DNA from: Bacteroidales bacterium WCE2004
GTDB lineage: Bacteria; Bacteroidota; Bacteroidia; Bacteroidales; UBA932
Assembly (NCBI GenBank): GCA_900167895.1
Contig: FUZR01000002.1
Location: 124,001-188,000 of the forward strand
DNA length: 64,000 nucleotides
Direction of reading: 5' to 3'
The position numbers and the translations under genes are program-made. The number at the start of each line of letters is the position of its first letter. The first letter of the stretch is position 1. The notes under the pieces were generated by a model. It worked only from the letters and a program-made list of their open reading frames with translations, was not told the DNA's origin and made no database searches. Below are positions 1 to 8,704 of this stretch, in pieces.

Positions 1-1
1 C

Positions 2-166
2 GTGATTCTCGTCAACCTCGGCACGGAACCGTTCGTGATCGAGCGCGGCGAGCGCATCGCACAGCTGGTGCTCGCGCGCCACGAGGTGATCGAGTGGGAG
101 GAGAGCGAGGAGCTGGCCGCCTCCGAGCGGGGTGCCGGCGGATTCGGCAGCACGGGCGTGAAATAG
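2..166 (+). CDS. dut: dUTP diphosphatase, C-terminal end (partial)
   Basis: The window opens inside this gene and 54 residues are visible. The end holds [11 protein letters not shown], the glycine-rich motif V of trimeric dUTPases, which folds over the bound nucleotide, and [11 protein letters not shown] upstream fits motif IV. The enzyme hydrolyses dUTP to dUMP and pyrophosphate, keeping uracil out of DNA and feeding dTMP synthesis. The stop codon is 7 nt before murF on the same strand, so the two are probably co-transcribed. The start and the catalytic motifs I-III lie outside the window. Confidence 0.9.
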   Translation: MILVNLGTEPFVIERGERIAQLVLARHEVIEWEESEELAASERGAGGFGSTGVK

Positions 167-173
167 TGTTTAT

Positions 174-1475
174 ATGGAAGACCTTTATCAGAAATACCTG
201 GCCTGCGGCGGCCGCGTGACCACCGACAGCCGCGCCATCGCCGGGGGAGAGATTTTCTTCGCCCTGCGGGGCGAGAATTTCGACGGCAACGACTATGCCG
301 CCAAGGCGCTGGAGAGCGGGGCGGCGTGGGCTGTCGTCAACGACGACGCCGAGCTGCCCGCCGACGCGCGCTTCATCCGCGTGGCCGACCCGCTGCAGAC
401 GCTGCGCGACCTGGCCATCTGGCACCGCACGCACGTGCGGGACGGCAAGCTGCCCGTGCTCGGCCTGACCGGCACCAACGGCAAGACCACCACCAAGAAC
501 CTCATCGCGGCCGTGCTCGCGAAGAAATACCGCGTAACTGCCACGCAGGGCAATCTCAACAACGACATCGGCGTGCCCCTGTCGCTGCTGTCCATCAAGT
601 CCGACACGGAGATCGCCGTGATCGAGATGGGCGCCAACCACCCTGACGACATCGCCAAGCTGGTCCGGGTGAGCCGGCCCGACTATGGCCTGATCACCAA
701 CGTGGGCCGCGCCCACCTGCTGGGCTTCGGCTCCTTCGAGGGGGTCAAGGCCGCCAAGGGCGAGCTCTACAAGTGGCTCGGCAGCCACCGCGGCTCGGTC
801 ATCTTCCTCAATGAGGATGACCCCGACCTACGCGAAATGGCCGCCAAGCAGCCCTGCCACACCTTCGGCTACGGCATCGCGGCGCAGGGCGCACAGATCC
901 TGCCCGCCACGCCGGAAGAGCCGTTCCTGCGTATCCGGCTGGGCGACGCGCTCATCCGCACGCAGCTTGTCGGCGCCTACAACGCCACCAACGTCCTCGC
1001 CGCCCTGGCGGTCGGCGACTATTTCGGCGTGTCCCGCGCCGACGCCATTGCCGCGATCGCGGCTTTCGCGCCCGACAACAACCGCTCCCAGATGGTGCGT
1101 ACGCAGGCCAACACCCTGATCGTGGACGCCTACAACGCCAATCCTTCCTCGATGCGCGCCGCACTGGACAACTTCCGCCACGTGCAGGCGCCGCGCAAGC
1201 TTGCCCTGCTGGGCGACATGCGCGAGCTGGGGGAGGAGTCGCTCGCCGAGCACCGGAAGGTGGTGCGCCAGCTGCGCGGCGACGGCCTCCAGGCCTGCCT
1301 GGTGGGCGAGGAGTTCCGCCGCGCGCTCGAGAGCCTCGAACCGGGCGACGAGCCCTGGTTCGCCGACTCCGCGGCCCTGGCAGCCCACCTCACCGCCCAT
1401 CCCGTCCGCGACGCCGTCGTCCTCGTCAAGGGCTCCCGCGGCATCCAGATGGAGAAAGTCCTGCCCGTCCTGTGA
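174..1475 (+). CDS. murF: UDP-N-acetylmuramoyl-tripeptide--D-alanyl-D-alanine ligase
   Basis: Mur ligase of 433 residues, the usual MurF length. It adds D-Ala-D-Ala to the UDP-MurNAc tripeptide, the last cytoplasmic step of peptidoglycan precursor synthesis. The N-terminal substrate domain (about 1-95) carries TDSRAIAGGEIFFALRG, which is typical of MurF. The ATP loop GTNGKTTTKN begins near residue 100, followed by a central domain with EMGANHPDDI and a C-terminal domain with DAYNANPSSM, the MurF signature that separates it from MurC/D/E. It follows dut by 7 nt and converges on the next gene, leaving 12 nt between stop codons. It is not in a mur/fts cluster here. Confidence 0.96.
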   Translation: MEDLYQKYLACGGRVTTDSRAIAGGEIFFALRGENFDGNDYAAKALESGAAWAVVNDDAELPADARFIRVADPLQTLRDLAIWHRTHVRDGKLPVLGLTGTNGKTTTKNLIAAVLAKKYRVTATQGNLNNDIGVPLSLLSIKSDTEIAVIEMGANHPDDIAKLVRVSRPDYGLITNVGRAHLLGFGSFEGVKAAKGELYKWLGSHRGSVIFLNEDDPDLREMAAKQPCHTFGYGIAAQGAQILPATPEEPFLRIRLGDALIRTQLVGAYNATNVLAALAVGDYFGVSRADAIAAIAAFAPDNNRSQMVRTQANTLIVDAYNANPSSMRAALDNFRHVQAPRKLALLGDMRELGEESLAEHRKVVRQLRGDGLQACLVGEEFRRALESLEPGDEPWFADSAALAAHLTAHPVRDAVVLVKGSRGIQMEKVLPVL

Positions 1476-1487
1476 GCAGGATGGACC

Positions 1488-3077
1488 TCACATTTTGAAG
1501 CGGTATTGGAGGCGGCATTCGAAGCGCCCGTCCCTGGGCGTGAGGTTCCAGGGGTACTGGACGGTCTCGAGGCGCAGCCAGAGGCTGTGGCGGCGCACGG
1601 GCTGCCAGGCGAGGTAAAGCGAAGCGCTCCAGCCACGGCCATAGCGCGCCGGGACGCTGAATGAGCCCGGCGCATCCCTTTCGTAGACATAGATGCGGTC
1701 ATCCCAGTCGTCCACCTTGAAGAGGCCGCCGCGCAGGTAGGCCGACCATTCCGGCTGCCGGCGGGCGGCCTCGGCGTACCAGTGCCAGGCCCAGCCGCAG
1801 CCGCGGACCAGGTCATAGCGGCCGCCGAGCAACCAGGGGCCGTATTCCGCGCCGAGCGTGGCGCGCAGCTCCAGGCGCAGGGGCACGGTCTCGTCGGGAC
1901 GGAAGCGGCCCGCCAGCCGCAGGGCGGGGCGGAAACCGATCCCGCGCCACGCAAGGGCCGGCTGCCACTGCACGACGCTCTTGTACTGCTGCGCGCCCGT
2001 GTCGGTGCGCCAGCCGGCGTCCAGCGTGGCGCTGAAGGACGGCGCCTCGTAGCCGGCCGCCAGCCCGCTGTAGCGCTTGTCGGCCGGCCCGTACCAGCGC
2101 AGCAGACAGCCCCAGCGATGCCCGTAGGACGGCACCAGATAGGCGCCGGCCAGCGCAGAGACACCCCGCCTCCAGGCATAGGCGACTTCGCCGAACAGGC
2201 TCCAGCCGGGCAGCGAGACGCGCGCCTCCAGTGAAGCCGCTTCGTCCGTCGCCGTCAGGCCCGCCGTGACCGTCCGCCAGCTGCGCTCCAGGTTCAGGAT
2301 CGGACGCTGTCCGGTCCAGGAATAGGCCGTAGAAAGGCGCCAGGGCCCGAAATGCCAGTCGGCCGCCAGCCCCAGCAGGTCGGCGCCGTAGGAGCCGGTA
2401 GGGGAGAACCCCGTCCCGTTCTTGCGCAGCGCGCCCAGGGAGGAATACCCGCTCAGCTGGAAACCGCTCCACTGCACGAGCCCCTGGCCGAACCGGGCGT
2501 TGAAATGCCCGACGACCAGCTGCCCGAGCACGCCGCGGCCATAGTAAGCGGCGCTCAGGGTGGGGAAGCCGGGCTTCGGGTCGGACAGCGTGGTGCGCAC
2601 GGACGCGAAGAAGGCCGCGCGCTCGCCCAGCGCGGCCTCGTACTTGGCGCCCCAGGCAGCCGCCTCCGACGGGCGCAACGCGCCCCGCAGCGTCAGCGAC
2701 TGCCGCAGGCGCCGGTCCTCCCGCTTCCCGGGAGCTTCGCCTTCCGGCACGCCCAGGAAGGCGAACTCGCGCAGCGCCTCGACGAAGCGCGCATTGAATC
2801 CGTCCACCAGGGCAAGTTCCGCCCAGGAAAGGACCGCGCCCGTGCGGGTGCGGTAATCGAGCAGCGACGCCACCTGGAAAGGCGTGAGCAGTCCCGTGGA
2901 CAGCAGCCGGCTCCGGCCGGCGAGGTTCAGGTCCACGGGATGCGCCGCAAGTGACTGATAATGCTGCACTTCGTCTTCGGATAGTTCTTCGACGCACGAG
3001 GCGCCGGTCAGGGTCAGCAGGGCCTGCTGGAATCCCGTCGGCCCTGAAAGGGCCAGCAAAAGAAGAAGTCGTCTCAT
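1488..3077 (-). CDS. Helix-hairpin-helix protein with a probable outer-membrane barrel
   Basis: A secreted protein of 529 residues with an unusual layout. The ATG at 3077 gives a clean signal peptide (MRRLLLLLALSG...); a TTG three codons upstream is less likely. Residues about 35-110 contain two HhH-like segments: VDLNLAGRSRLLSTGLLTPFQ followed closely by another built like ComEA repeats. From about residue 130 to the end (QYRFKM) the sequence is rich in alternating aromatic and polar residues with a terminal aromatic strand, as in outer-membrane barrels. Such HhH-plus-barrel proteins occur in Bacteroidetes without a settled function. A role in DNA binding or uptake is only a guess from the HhH part. 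Confidence 0.75.
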   Translation of the reverse strand: MRRLLLLLALSGPTGFQQALLTLTGASCVEELSEDEVQHYQSLAAHPVDLNLAGRSRLLSTGLLTPFQVASLLDYRTRTGAVLSWAELALVDGFNARFVEALREFAFLGVPEGEAPGKREDRRLRQSLTLRGALRPSEAAAWGAKYEAALGERAAFFASVRTTLSDPKPGFPTLSAAYYGRGVLGQLVVGHFNARFGQGLVQWSGFQLSGYSSLGALRKNGTGFSPTGSYGADLLGLAADWHFGPWRLSTAYSWTGQRPILNLERSWRTVTAGLTATDEAASLEARVSLPGWSLFGEVAYAWRRGVSALAGAYLVPSYGHRWGCLLRWYGPADKRYSGLAAGYEAPSFSATLDAGWRTDTGAQQYKSVVQWQPALAWRGIGFRPALRLAGRFRPDETVPLRLELRATLGAEYGPWLLGGRYDLVRGCGWAWHWYAEAARRQPEWSAYLRGGLFKVDDWDDRIYVYERDAPGSFSVPARYGRGWSASLYLAWQPVRRHSLWLRLETVQYPWNLTPRDGRFECRLQYRFKM

Positions 3078-3117
3078 AGTTGTCAAAAGTTTCTTCCCAA
3101 ATTTAAAACAATTTTCG

Positions 3118-3125
3118 TATATTCG
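3118..3125 (+). promoter_or_regulatory. Probable -7 promoter box of hpt
   Basis: TATATTCG, a one-base variant of the Bacteroidetes TAnnTTTG box, ends 21 nt before the hpt ATG in an AT-rich gap. The same variant occurs at 15543. Confidence 0.5.
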
Positions 3126-3146
3126 TGAAATTTATCAATTCCCCTT

Positions 3147-3698
3147 ATGAAGGACGAGAAAATCAAACTCCACGACAAGACATTCCGGCCTTACATCCGG
3201 CACGAGCGCATCCTGGACGCCATCGACGGCGTCGCCCGCGAGATCAACCACGACTTCCACGACAGCACCGACATCCCGGTGATCCTGTGCGTCCTCAATG
3301 GCTCCATTCCCTTCACCGGCGAGCTCCTGCAGCGCCTCGATTTCCCGCTCCAGGTCGTTTCCGTCAAGCTTTCCTCCTACCAGGGCACCCAGTCCACGGG
3401 CACGGTCCTGAACGTGATGGGCCTGACCTCCAACGTCCGCGGCCGCCGCGTCATCATCTGCGAGGACATCGTCGACACCGGCAACACCATCGTCGCCCTC
3501 AAGGAAATGCTCATCGACAAGGAAGGCGCCGCCGAGGTCCGCATCGCCACGATGCTCCTCAAGCCCGATGTCTACAACAAGCCGGAGAAGCTCGACTACG
3601 TCGGCATGGAGATTCCCAATGCCTTCATCGTGGGATTCGGCCTCGACTACAACGAGCTCGGCCGCAACATCAGAGATATTTACGTAATAGACGAATAA
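3147..3698 (+). CDS. hpt: Hypoxanthine phosphoribosyltransferase
   Basis: Purine salvage enzyme of 183 residues, converting hypoxanthine (and usually guanine) plus PRPP to IMP or GMP. The PRPP-binding loop is clear: ICEDIVDTGNTI near residue 107. The acceptor-loop region YQGTQSTG and the C-terminal GFGLDYNELGRN, which packs near the purine site, are also present. Length and motif spacing match bacterial Hpt. One nucleotide separates it from adk, and a stop-start overlap then links adk to a nitroreductase, so these three genes form a tight operon downstream of the promoter box at 3118. Confidence 0.95.
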   Translation: MKDEKIKLHDKTFRPYIRHERILDAIDGVAREINHDFHDSTDIPVILCVLNGSIPFTGELLQRLDFPLQVVSVKLSSYQGTQSTGTVLNVMGLTSNVRGRRVIICEDIVDTGNTIVALKEMLIDKEGAAEVRIATMLLKPDVYNKPEKLDYVGMEIPNAFIVGFGLDYNELGRNIRDIYVIDE

Positions 3699-3699
3699 C

Positions 3700-4278
3700 A
3701 TGAAGTATTACATCCTTTTCGGCCCTCCGGGCGCCGGCAAGGGCACCCACGCCGGTGCCATCGCCCAGAAGTACAACCTCAAGCACATCTCCACCGGAGA
3801 GCTGCTCCGCGCAGAGATCGCCGCCGGCACCGAACTCGGCAAGCAGGCCAAGACCCTGATCGACGCCGGTTCGCTGGTCCCCGACTCCGTCGTGGAGGGG
3901 ATGATCGAGACCGCCTTCGACACGGTCAAGGGCGTCGACGGTTTCCTGCTGGACGGCTTCCCGCGCAATCTTTCCCAGGCGGCCGACCTTGACAGGATCC
4001 TGGAGAAGCGCGGCGAGTCCGTGACCGCCGTCGCCGGCCTGATGATCAGCGACGACATGATCCGCGAGCGCATCAAGGGCCGCGCCGTGATCGAAGGACG
4101 CGCCGACGACGCCTCCGACGAGACGGTCAACAACCGCATCCGGACCTACCACGCACAGACCGAGCCGCTCATCGAGTACTACAAGGCCGCCGGCAAATAC
4201 TGGGAAGTCAACGTGGACGGCGGCGAGATCGCCGAGAACCGCGCCCGCGTCCTCGCCCTGATGGACAAGATCGCCTGA
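3700..4278 (+). CDS. adk: Adenylate kinase
   Basis: Catalyses AMP + ATP to two ADP. The P-loop GPPGAGKGTH sits at residues 8-17, followed by the AMP-binding STGELLRAEI and LDGFPRNLSQA segments. At 192 residues it is of the short type: the LID region (KGRAVIEGRADDASDE) has no four-cysteine zinc insertion, as in other Bacteroidales adenylate kinases. The start lies 1 nt after hpt. The stop codon overlaps the next ATG (TGATG), which indicates translational coupling with the nitroreductase. Pairing with hpt makes an AMP/IMP handling unit. Confidence 0.95.
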   Translation: MKYYILFGPPGAGKGTHAGAIAQKYNLKHISTGELLRAEIAAGTELGKQAKTLIDAGSLVPDSVVEGMIETAFDTVKGVDGFLLDGFPRNLSQAADLDRILEKRGESVTAVAGLMISDDMIRERIKGRAVIEGRADDASDETVNNRIRTYHAQTEPLIEYYKAAGKYWEVNVDGGEIAENRARVLALMDKIA

Positions 4279-4916
4279 TGGCAGACAACTACCTGGAAAA
4301 GAGATACGAAGAGGTCTTCGGCAAGGCTGCGGGGCAGAAGAAAGCCCCGCAGCGGCCGAGCCTTGACACCTTGTTGCTGCACAACCGGAGCTACCGGGGT
4401 TTTGACAAGGGATATGTCGTGCACCGGCGCCAGCTGGACGCGATGATCGCCGTCAACGTCAAGGTAGCCTCCAGTGTCAACCTGCAGCGCCTGCGCTTCC
4501 GCCCCGTCGTCAAAGGACCGGAGGCGGACCAGGTCAACAAATACATCCGGATGGGCAGGGGATTGCCGCACCTGAAACTGCCCTTCCCGGGCACGGAGCC
4601 GGAGGCGTTCATCGTCGTCTGCTCCATCGTTCCGGAGAATCCCGGCATCCTCATCGACCTGGGCATTTCGCTCCAGGCCATGACGCTGAAGGCCGTGGAG
4701 ATGGGCCTGGGCGGCCTGATCATCCGCAATTTCGACCGGGAGCCGGTCCGCGAAGCCCTCGGCCTGCCCTACGAACCGGTCGCCGTCCTCGCCATCGGCA
4801 AGCCGGCGGAGAAAATCGAACTTGTCCCGGCCCATGCCGGCGACGACCTGGGCTACTACCGCCGCGAAGGCGTCCACTATGTCCCGAAACTGTCCCCCGA
4901 GGACCTGACCCTCTAA
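4278..4916 (+). CDS. Nitroreductase family flavoprotein
   Basis: Protein of 212 residues with the nitroreductase fold: an early HNRSYRGFDKGYVVHRRQLD segment (the R-S-x-R phosphate-binding pattern of FMN enzymes), a middle GISLQAMTLKAVEMGLGGLIIR helix typical of the family, and the late EPVAVLAIGKPAE strand. Members use NAD(P)H and FMN to reduce nitro groups, quinones or flavins; the substrate cannot be read from sequence. The start overlaps the adk stop by one base, so it belongs to the hpt-adk operon. A link to nucleotide metabolism is not evident. Confidence 0.85.
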   Translation: MADNYLEKRYEEVFGKAAGQKKAPQRPSLDTLLLHNRSYRGFDKGYVVHRRQLDAMIAVNVKVASSVNLQRLRFRPVVKGPEADQVNKYIRMGRGLPHLKLPFPGTEPEAFIVVCSIVPENPGILIDLGISLQAMTLKAVEMGLGGLIIRNFDREPVREALGLPYEPVAVLAIGKPAEKIELVPAHAGDDLGYYRREGVHYVPKLSPEDLTL

Positions 4917-4924
4917 TCAAATCC

Positions 4925-5653
4925 ATGCAACAGCAGTTCTATCAATTCTCATTGATACTGACAGCCTTGATCAATTTCGGAATGGCATTCAAGCTGTTCC
5001 GGGGCACGTCGCGCTATGCCAAGTTTCCCATCTACCGGCGCGCGCGCCTGCTGACGGTCTTCTGGCTCGTCATCTTCGGCATCGGATACATCCTGCATGC
5101 CATCTTCCAGTTCCGATGGTACTGGCCCGCCGTCTCCACGGCGCTCACCACCACTTATTTCCATATCGGCGCCATCTGCTTCAGCTGGGGCTACACGCCC
5201 CTGCTCAACCAGCACTACCTGACCCGCAAGGTCGTCATCCGCGACGTCGCCATCTACATCCTGGGCCTGGCCGCCTACTGGACGGTGGCCCTGACATGGA
5301 AGGAGCAGCCGTTCTACACGACGCTGGCGACGGGCATCTTCTTCCTGTATGCCGCATACGGTACGCTCGTCTTCTACAAGACCTACAACCTCGTGAGCCT
5401 GCGGATGATCAAGATCTCCAACGGCAATATGGGCAGTTTCGTCCGCTGGCTGCAGCTCTGCTGCGACCTGATCATCCTCTTCGGCATCGGCAGCGTGGCC
5501 CTTACGGGCATATTCCCGCACGAAATCTGGCCGTACATCGTCCTCTGCTGGCTGAGCCCGGTGATGTTCGGCTATATCGTCTATTCCCTGTCCAACTATG
5601 GCAGCGTCGTCGAAGACGCCACCAAAATCTCTGATGAACTGAACCCGGCCTAA
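4925..5653 (+). CDS. Polytopic membrane protein paired with a histidine kinase
   Basis: Protein of 242 residues with about six to seven hydrophobic segments, beginning at FSLILTALINFGMAF and ending with IVLCWLSPVMFGYIVY, and no enzyme motif. It lies 4 nt before a histidine kinase whose own sensing region is only one short periplasmic loop. Similar seven-helix blocks are fused to the N-terminus of regulators in Bacteroidales, so this may be the detached sensor module. That is inferred from position and topology. The family is not one I can name. Confidence 0.6.
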   Translation: MQQQFYQFSLILTALINFGMAFKLFRGTSRYAKFPIYRRARLLTVFWLVIFGIGYILHAIFQFRWYWPAVSTALTTTYFHIGAICFSWGYTPLLNQHYLTRKVVIRDVAIYILGLAAYWTVALTWKEQPFYTTLATGIFFLYAAYGTLVFYKTYNLVSLRMIKISNGNMGSFVRWLQLCCDLIILFGIGSVALTGIFPHEIWPYIVLCWLSPVMFGYIVYSLSNYGSVVEDATKISDELNPA

Positions 5654-5657
5654 GTCC

Positions 5658-6653
5658 ATGAACCATATCAAATCATTCTTATTGCTCCTGGTCCTGCTGA
5701 CCGCCAACATCCCCGTATACTGCCAGACGTCCGTCCGACAGGAGGACGTGCCTGCCGTCGTTTCCAAATATACCCAGTATCCGCAGGGGGACATGGTTCC
5801 GCGCGAGCGTTTCGTCGGGACCGTCGCCGCCCTCGTCTTCATCGTGCTGGCCTTCATCCTGGTCCTCTTCTTCCGGCACCAGGCCGCGATGCGGCTGGAG
5901 GCCGCCTACATGGACCTCGAGGAAGCCAATGCGCGGGCCCAGGAATCCGCCCGCATGAAGACCCAGTTCATCCACCAGATTTCCCACGAAATCCGCACTC
6001 CGCTCAACCTGCTGGCAGGTTTCACGCAGATCCTCGCGATGTCCGACGCCGAGCTCGACAGCGAGACCCGCGCCACCCTCAAGAAGCAGATCACCGACAA
6101 TACGGGCCGCATCACCAGCCTGATCAACAAGATGCTGGAACTCTCCGAGGCCAGCAGCAACACCTTCCTCGACCGGTCCGAGAGCATCTCCGCCATGCAG
6201 ATTGCCTCGGAAGCCGCCGACATTTCCGGCGTTTCCACGGCCCGGCACATTGACCTTGACCTCCAGCTTCCGGTCGAAGCCGCGGCCACGATCCGGACCA
6301 ACAAATCCGCCGCCGTGCGGGCCCTGGCCCTCGTGCTCGACAACGCCCGCAAGTTCACCGCGCCGGCCGGCGCCACCCGCGACGCCGTCCCGACGAAGAA
6401 GCAGCGCGTCACCCTGCGCGTCGTCAAGGACCCGGAACAGGTCCGTTTCGTGGTCGAGGATACCGGCATCGGCATTCCGCCGGAGAAGGCGGAGGAAATT
6501 TTCAAGGAATTCGTGCAGCTCAACGACTACTACGACGGCACGGGCATCGGCCTGACCGTCGCGCGCTCGCTGGCCCGCCGCCTGGGCGGCGACGTCCGGC
6601 TCGACAGCACCTACTCGGGCGGCGCCCGCTTCCTCTTCACGCTCCCCAGCTAG
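5658..6653 (+). CDS. Sensor histidine kinase
   Basis: Inner-membrane kinase of 331 residues. It has a signal or first membrane segment at 5-22, a short periplasmic stretch of about 30 residues and a second membrane helix at about 52-72. The HisKA dimerisation domain carries phosphoacceptor His110 in HQISHEIRTP. The ATP-binding domain has an N box (LVLDNARKFT), G1 box (VEDTGIGIPPEKAEEIF) and G2 box (GTGIGLTVARSLARRLGG), so it looks catalytically complete. No response regulator lies beside it. With the preceding membrane protein it likely forms a two-gene sensor unit whose signal and target are unknown. Confidence 0.9.
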   Translation: MNHIKSFLLLLVLLTANIPVYCQTSVRQEDVPAVVSKYTQYPQGDMVPRERFVGTVAALVFIVLAFILVLFFRHQAAMRLEAAYMDLEEANARAQESARMKTQFIHQISHEIRTPLNLLAGFTQILAMSDAELDSETRATLKKQITDNTGRITSLINKMLELSEASSNTFLDRSESISAMQIASEAADISGVSTARHIDLDLQLPVEAAATIRTNKSAAVRALALVLDNARKFTAPAGATRDAVPTKKQRVTLRVVKDPEQVRFVVEDTGIGIPPEKAEEIFKEFVQLNDYYDGTGIGLTVARSLARRLGGDVRLDSTYSGGARFLFTLPS

Positions 6654-6682
6654 GGGTATTGCGCGATTCCGCAAAAATTCGG

Positions 6683-6690
6683 TAACTTTG
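6683..6690 (+). promoter_or_regulatory. -7 promoter box of obgE
   Basis: TAACTTTG matches TAnnTTTG exactly and ends 7 nt before the obgE ATG, which predicts a leaderless or nearly leaderless transcript. Confidence 0.65.
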
Positions 6691-6697
6691 CATCCGT

Positions 6698-7690
6698 ATG
6701 GCCGAATCGAATTTCATAGACTACGTCAAGATCTACTGCGCCTCCGGACACGGAGGAGCCGGCAGTTCCCATCTGCACCGCGCCAAATATGTCCCCAAGG
6801 GGGGACCGGACGGCGGTGACGGCGGGCGCGGCGGACACATCATCCTGCGCGCCAATCCGCAGTTCTGGACGCTGATCCACCTGAAGTACCGCAAGAACAT
6901 CCACGCCACCGACGGCGAGAAGGGCGGCTCCGCCCTGCGCACCGGCAAGAACGGCGAGGACATCTACCTCGACGTGCCCATCGGCACGGTCGCCAAGAAC
7001 GCCGAGACCGGCGAGGTGCTTTTCGAGATGATGGAAGCGGGGGAGGAGCGCATCCTCTGCCGCGGCGGCCGCGGCGGTCTGGGCAACGACAACTTCAAGT
7101 CCGCCACCCAGCAGACGCCCCGCTACGCCCAACCGGGCGAGGAAGGGGAGGAAGGAGTCTTCATCCTCGAGCTCAAGCTGTTGGCCGACGTCGGACTCGT
7201 CGGATTCCCCAATGCCGGCAAATCGACCCTTCTGGCCACGATTACGGCTGCCAAGCCGAAGATCGCCTCCTATGCCTTCACGACCCTGGAGCCCAACCTC
7301 GGCATCGTCCGCTACTACGACGACAAATCCTTCGTGATGGCCGACATCCCGGGCATCATCGAGGGCGCGCACGAGGGCAAGGGCATCGGCATCCGTTTCC
7401 TGCGCCACATCGAGCGCAATTCCGTGCTGCTCTTCATGGTCAGCGTGGAGGAGGAAGACATCGCCGGCGCCTACAAGACCCTGCTCGCGGAGCTCAAACT
7501 CTACAATCCCGAGCTGCTGACCAAGCAGCGCGTGCTCGCCATCACCAAGTGCGACCTCATCGACGCCGACCTCGAGAAGATGATTAAGCCGCACCTGCCG
7601 CGCAAGATACCGCACGTGTTCATTTCCTCCAGCACCGGCGAAGGGCTGCAGGAGCTGAAAGATATGCTCTGGAAGGCCTTGCAGGCCTAG
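6698..7690 (+). CDS. obgE: GTPase Obg/CgtA
   Basis: Essential ribosome-associated GTPase of 330 residues that acts in 50S assembly and stress control. The glycine-rich Obg fold fills residues 1-157 (GGDGGRGGHI, GRGGLGNDNF). The G domain follows with G1 GFPNAGKSTLL, G3 DIPGII, G4 TKCD and G5 SSSTGEGL. There is no C-terminal OCT extension, as is common in Bacteroidetes. It has its own promoter box. Its stop codon overlaps that of the convergent lipid kinase gene (CTAG). Confidence 0.96.
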   Translation: MAESNFIDYVKIYCASGHGGAGSSHLHRAKYVPKGGPDGGDGGRGGHIILRANPQFWTLIHLKYRKNIHATDGEKGGSALRTGKNGEDIYLDVPIGTVAKNAETGEVLFEMMEAGEERILCRGGRGGLGNDNFKSATQQTPRYAQPGEEGEEGVFILELKLLADVGLVGFPNAGKSTLLATITAAKPKIASYAFTTLEPNLGIVRYYDDKSFVMADIPGIIEGAHEGKGIGIRFLRHIERNSVLLFMVSVEEEDIAGAYKTLLAELKLYNPELLTKQRVLAITKCDLIDADLEKMIKPHLPRKIPHVFISSSTGEGLQELKDMLWKALQA

Positions 7691-8649
7691 TCTTTCTCCT
7701 TGGTCTTCCCCTTCAGGACATGGATCCTGTGGGCGGAGACTTCCAGGATCAGGGGCAGACGCCCCTCCAGCTCGCCGTCATACTCGATCAGGTCCGCCGA
7801 AGCTTCGTTCAGCGGAGCGATCTCGAGTGTCTGGCAGTGGCCGCTCCGGATGATGGAGGATTCGTGCGTCGTGCCCGCGAAGAGGCGGGGGATCTCCTTC
7901 ACCAGGCTGCCGAGCCGGGCCTTCGGGACGATCATGTAGTCCAGCATGCCGTCGTCGTTGACGGCCAGCGGCACCTGCCGCATGCCGCCGCCCGAATAGG
8001 GGCCGTTGCCCGCGGCCAGGGAGAAGATCTCGCCGCTGAAGACGTTCTCGCCGTCCTCGCGCACGAGCACCGAGATGGGCTTCAGGTGGAAAATCGTGTA
8101 TCTGAGCGCATTGAGATAGATCATCTTGCCGCGCATGCCGCGCTCCTTCTGGTGGTTCACCATGTCGCACACGTGCGAATCGAAGCCGATGCCGGCGCAG
8201 TTGGCCATGTAGTGGACCTTGCCGCCGTCGCTCACGCCGCGGATGATGTCCATCCAGCCGAAGGAGCCGTCCATCAGCAGGGCCAGCGCTTCCTTGACGT
8301 TGTCCGGCACATGGCAGGACTTGATCCAGTCGTTGCCGGAGCCGATAGGGATGACGGCCAGGTAGAAGTCCTCCGGGGGCGTCCCGGTCTCCTCACACCA
8401 GCTGCAGATACCGCCCAGCACCTCGTGCAGGGAGCCGTCGCCACCCACCGCAGCGATGCGGCGATAGCCTTCGGCGGCCGCCTCGCGGGCCAGGGTGATG
8501 GCATGTTTCTTGTGATCCGTCATCGCGGTCACGAAAGGAATTCCTTCCGCTTCAAGGAGGCGCTCGGCGGGCACCCATTCGGACATCGTCTTCCCGGAAC
8601 CGGCTCTGGGATTGACGATGAAATACCACGAGGTTTTTGTCTCAGACAT
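7687..8649 (-). CDS. Diacylglycerol/lipid kinase family protein (DagK/YegS type)
   Basis: Protein of 320 residues. The open frame extends 137 codons further upstream, but that part lies antisense to parA; the ATG at 8649 opens on MSETKTSWYFIVNPRAGSGK, the expected family start. The ATP site is marked by NPRAGSGK and by AVGGDGSLHEVLGG (GGDGT-like), with IPIGSGNDWIKS following. These enzymes phosphorylate diacylglycerol, sphingosine-like bases or phosphatidylglycerol. In a possible sulfonolipid producer a long-chain base is a conceivable substrate, but nothing in the sequence decides. A -7 box lies 4 nt upstream of the start. Confidence 0.88.
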   Translation of the reverse strand: MSETKTSWYFIVNPRAGSGKTMSEWVPAERLLEAEGIPFVTAMTDHKKHAITLAREAAAEGYRRIAAVGGDGSLHEVLGGICSWCEETGTPPEDFYLAVIPIGSGNDWIKSCHVPDNVKEALALLMDGSFGWMDIIRGVSDGGKVHYMANCAGIGFDSHVCDMVNHQKERGMRGKMIYLNALRYTIFHLKPISVLVREDGENVFSGEIFSLAAGNGPYSGGGMRQVPLAVNDDGMLDYMIVPKARLGSLVKEIPRLFAGTTHESSIIRSGHCQTLEIAPLNEASADLIEYDGELEGRLPLILEVSAHRIHVLKGKTKEKD

Positions 8650-8653
8650 ACCA

Positions 8654-8661
8654 CGAAAATA
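8654..8661 (-). promoter_or_regulatory. -7 promoter box of the lipid kinase gene
   Basis: On the minus strand TATTTTCG (TAnnTTCG variant) ends 4 nt before the ATG. It faces the parA box at 8674, making a compact divergent promoter region. Confidence 0.45.
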
Positions 8662-8673
8662 GTATTTTTTTGT

Positions 8674-8681
8674 TAAATTTG
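8674..8681 (+). promoter_or_regulatory. -7 promoter box of parA
   Basis: TAAATTTG, an exact TAnnTTTG box, ends 23 nt before the parA ATG. Confidence 0.6.
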
Positions 8682-8704
8682 CAATTCTAGCATTATTAGG
8701 ATTT

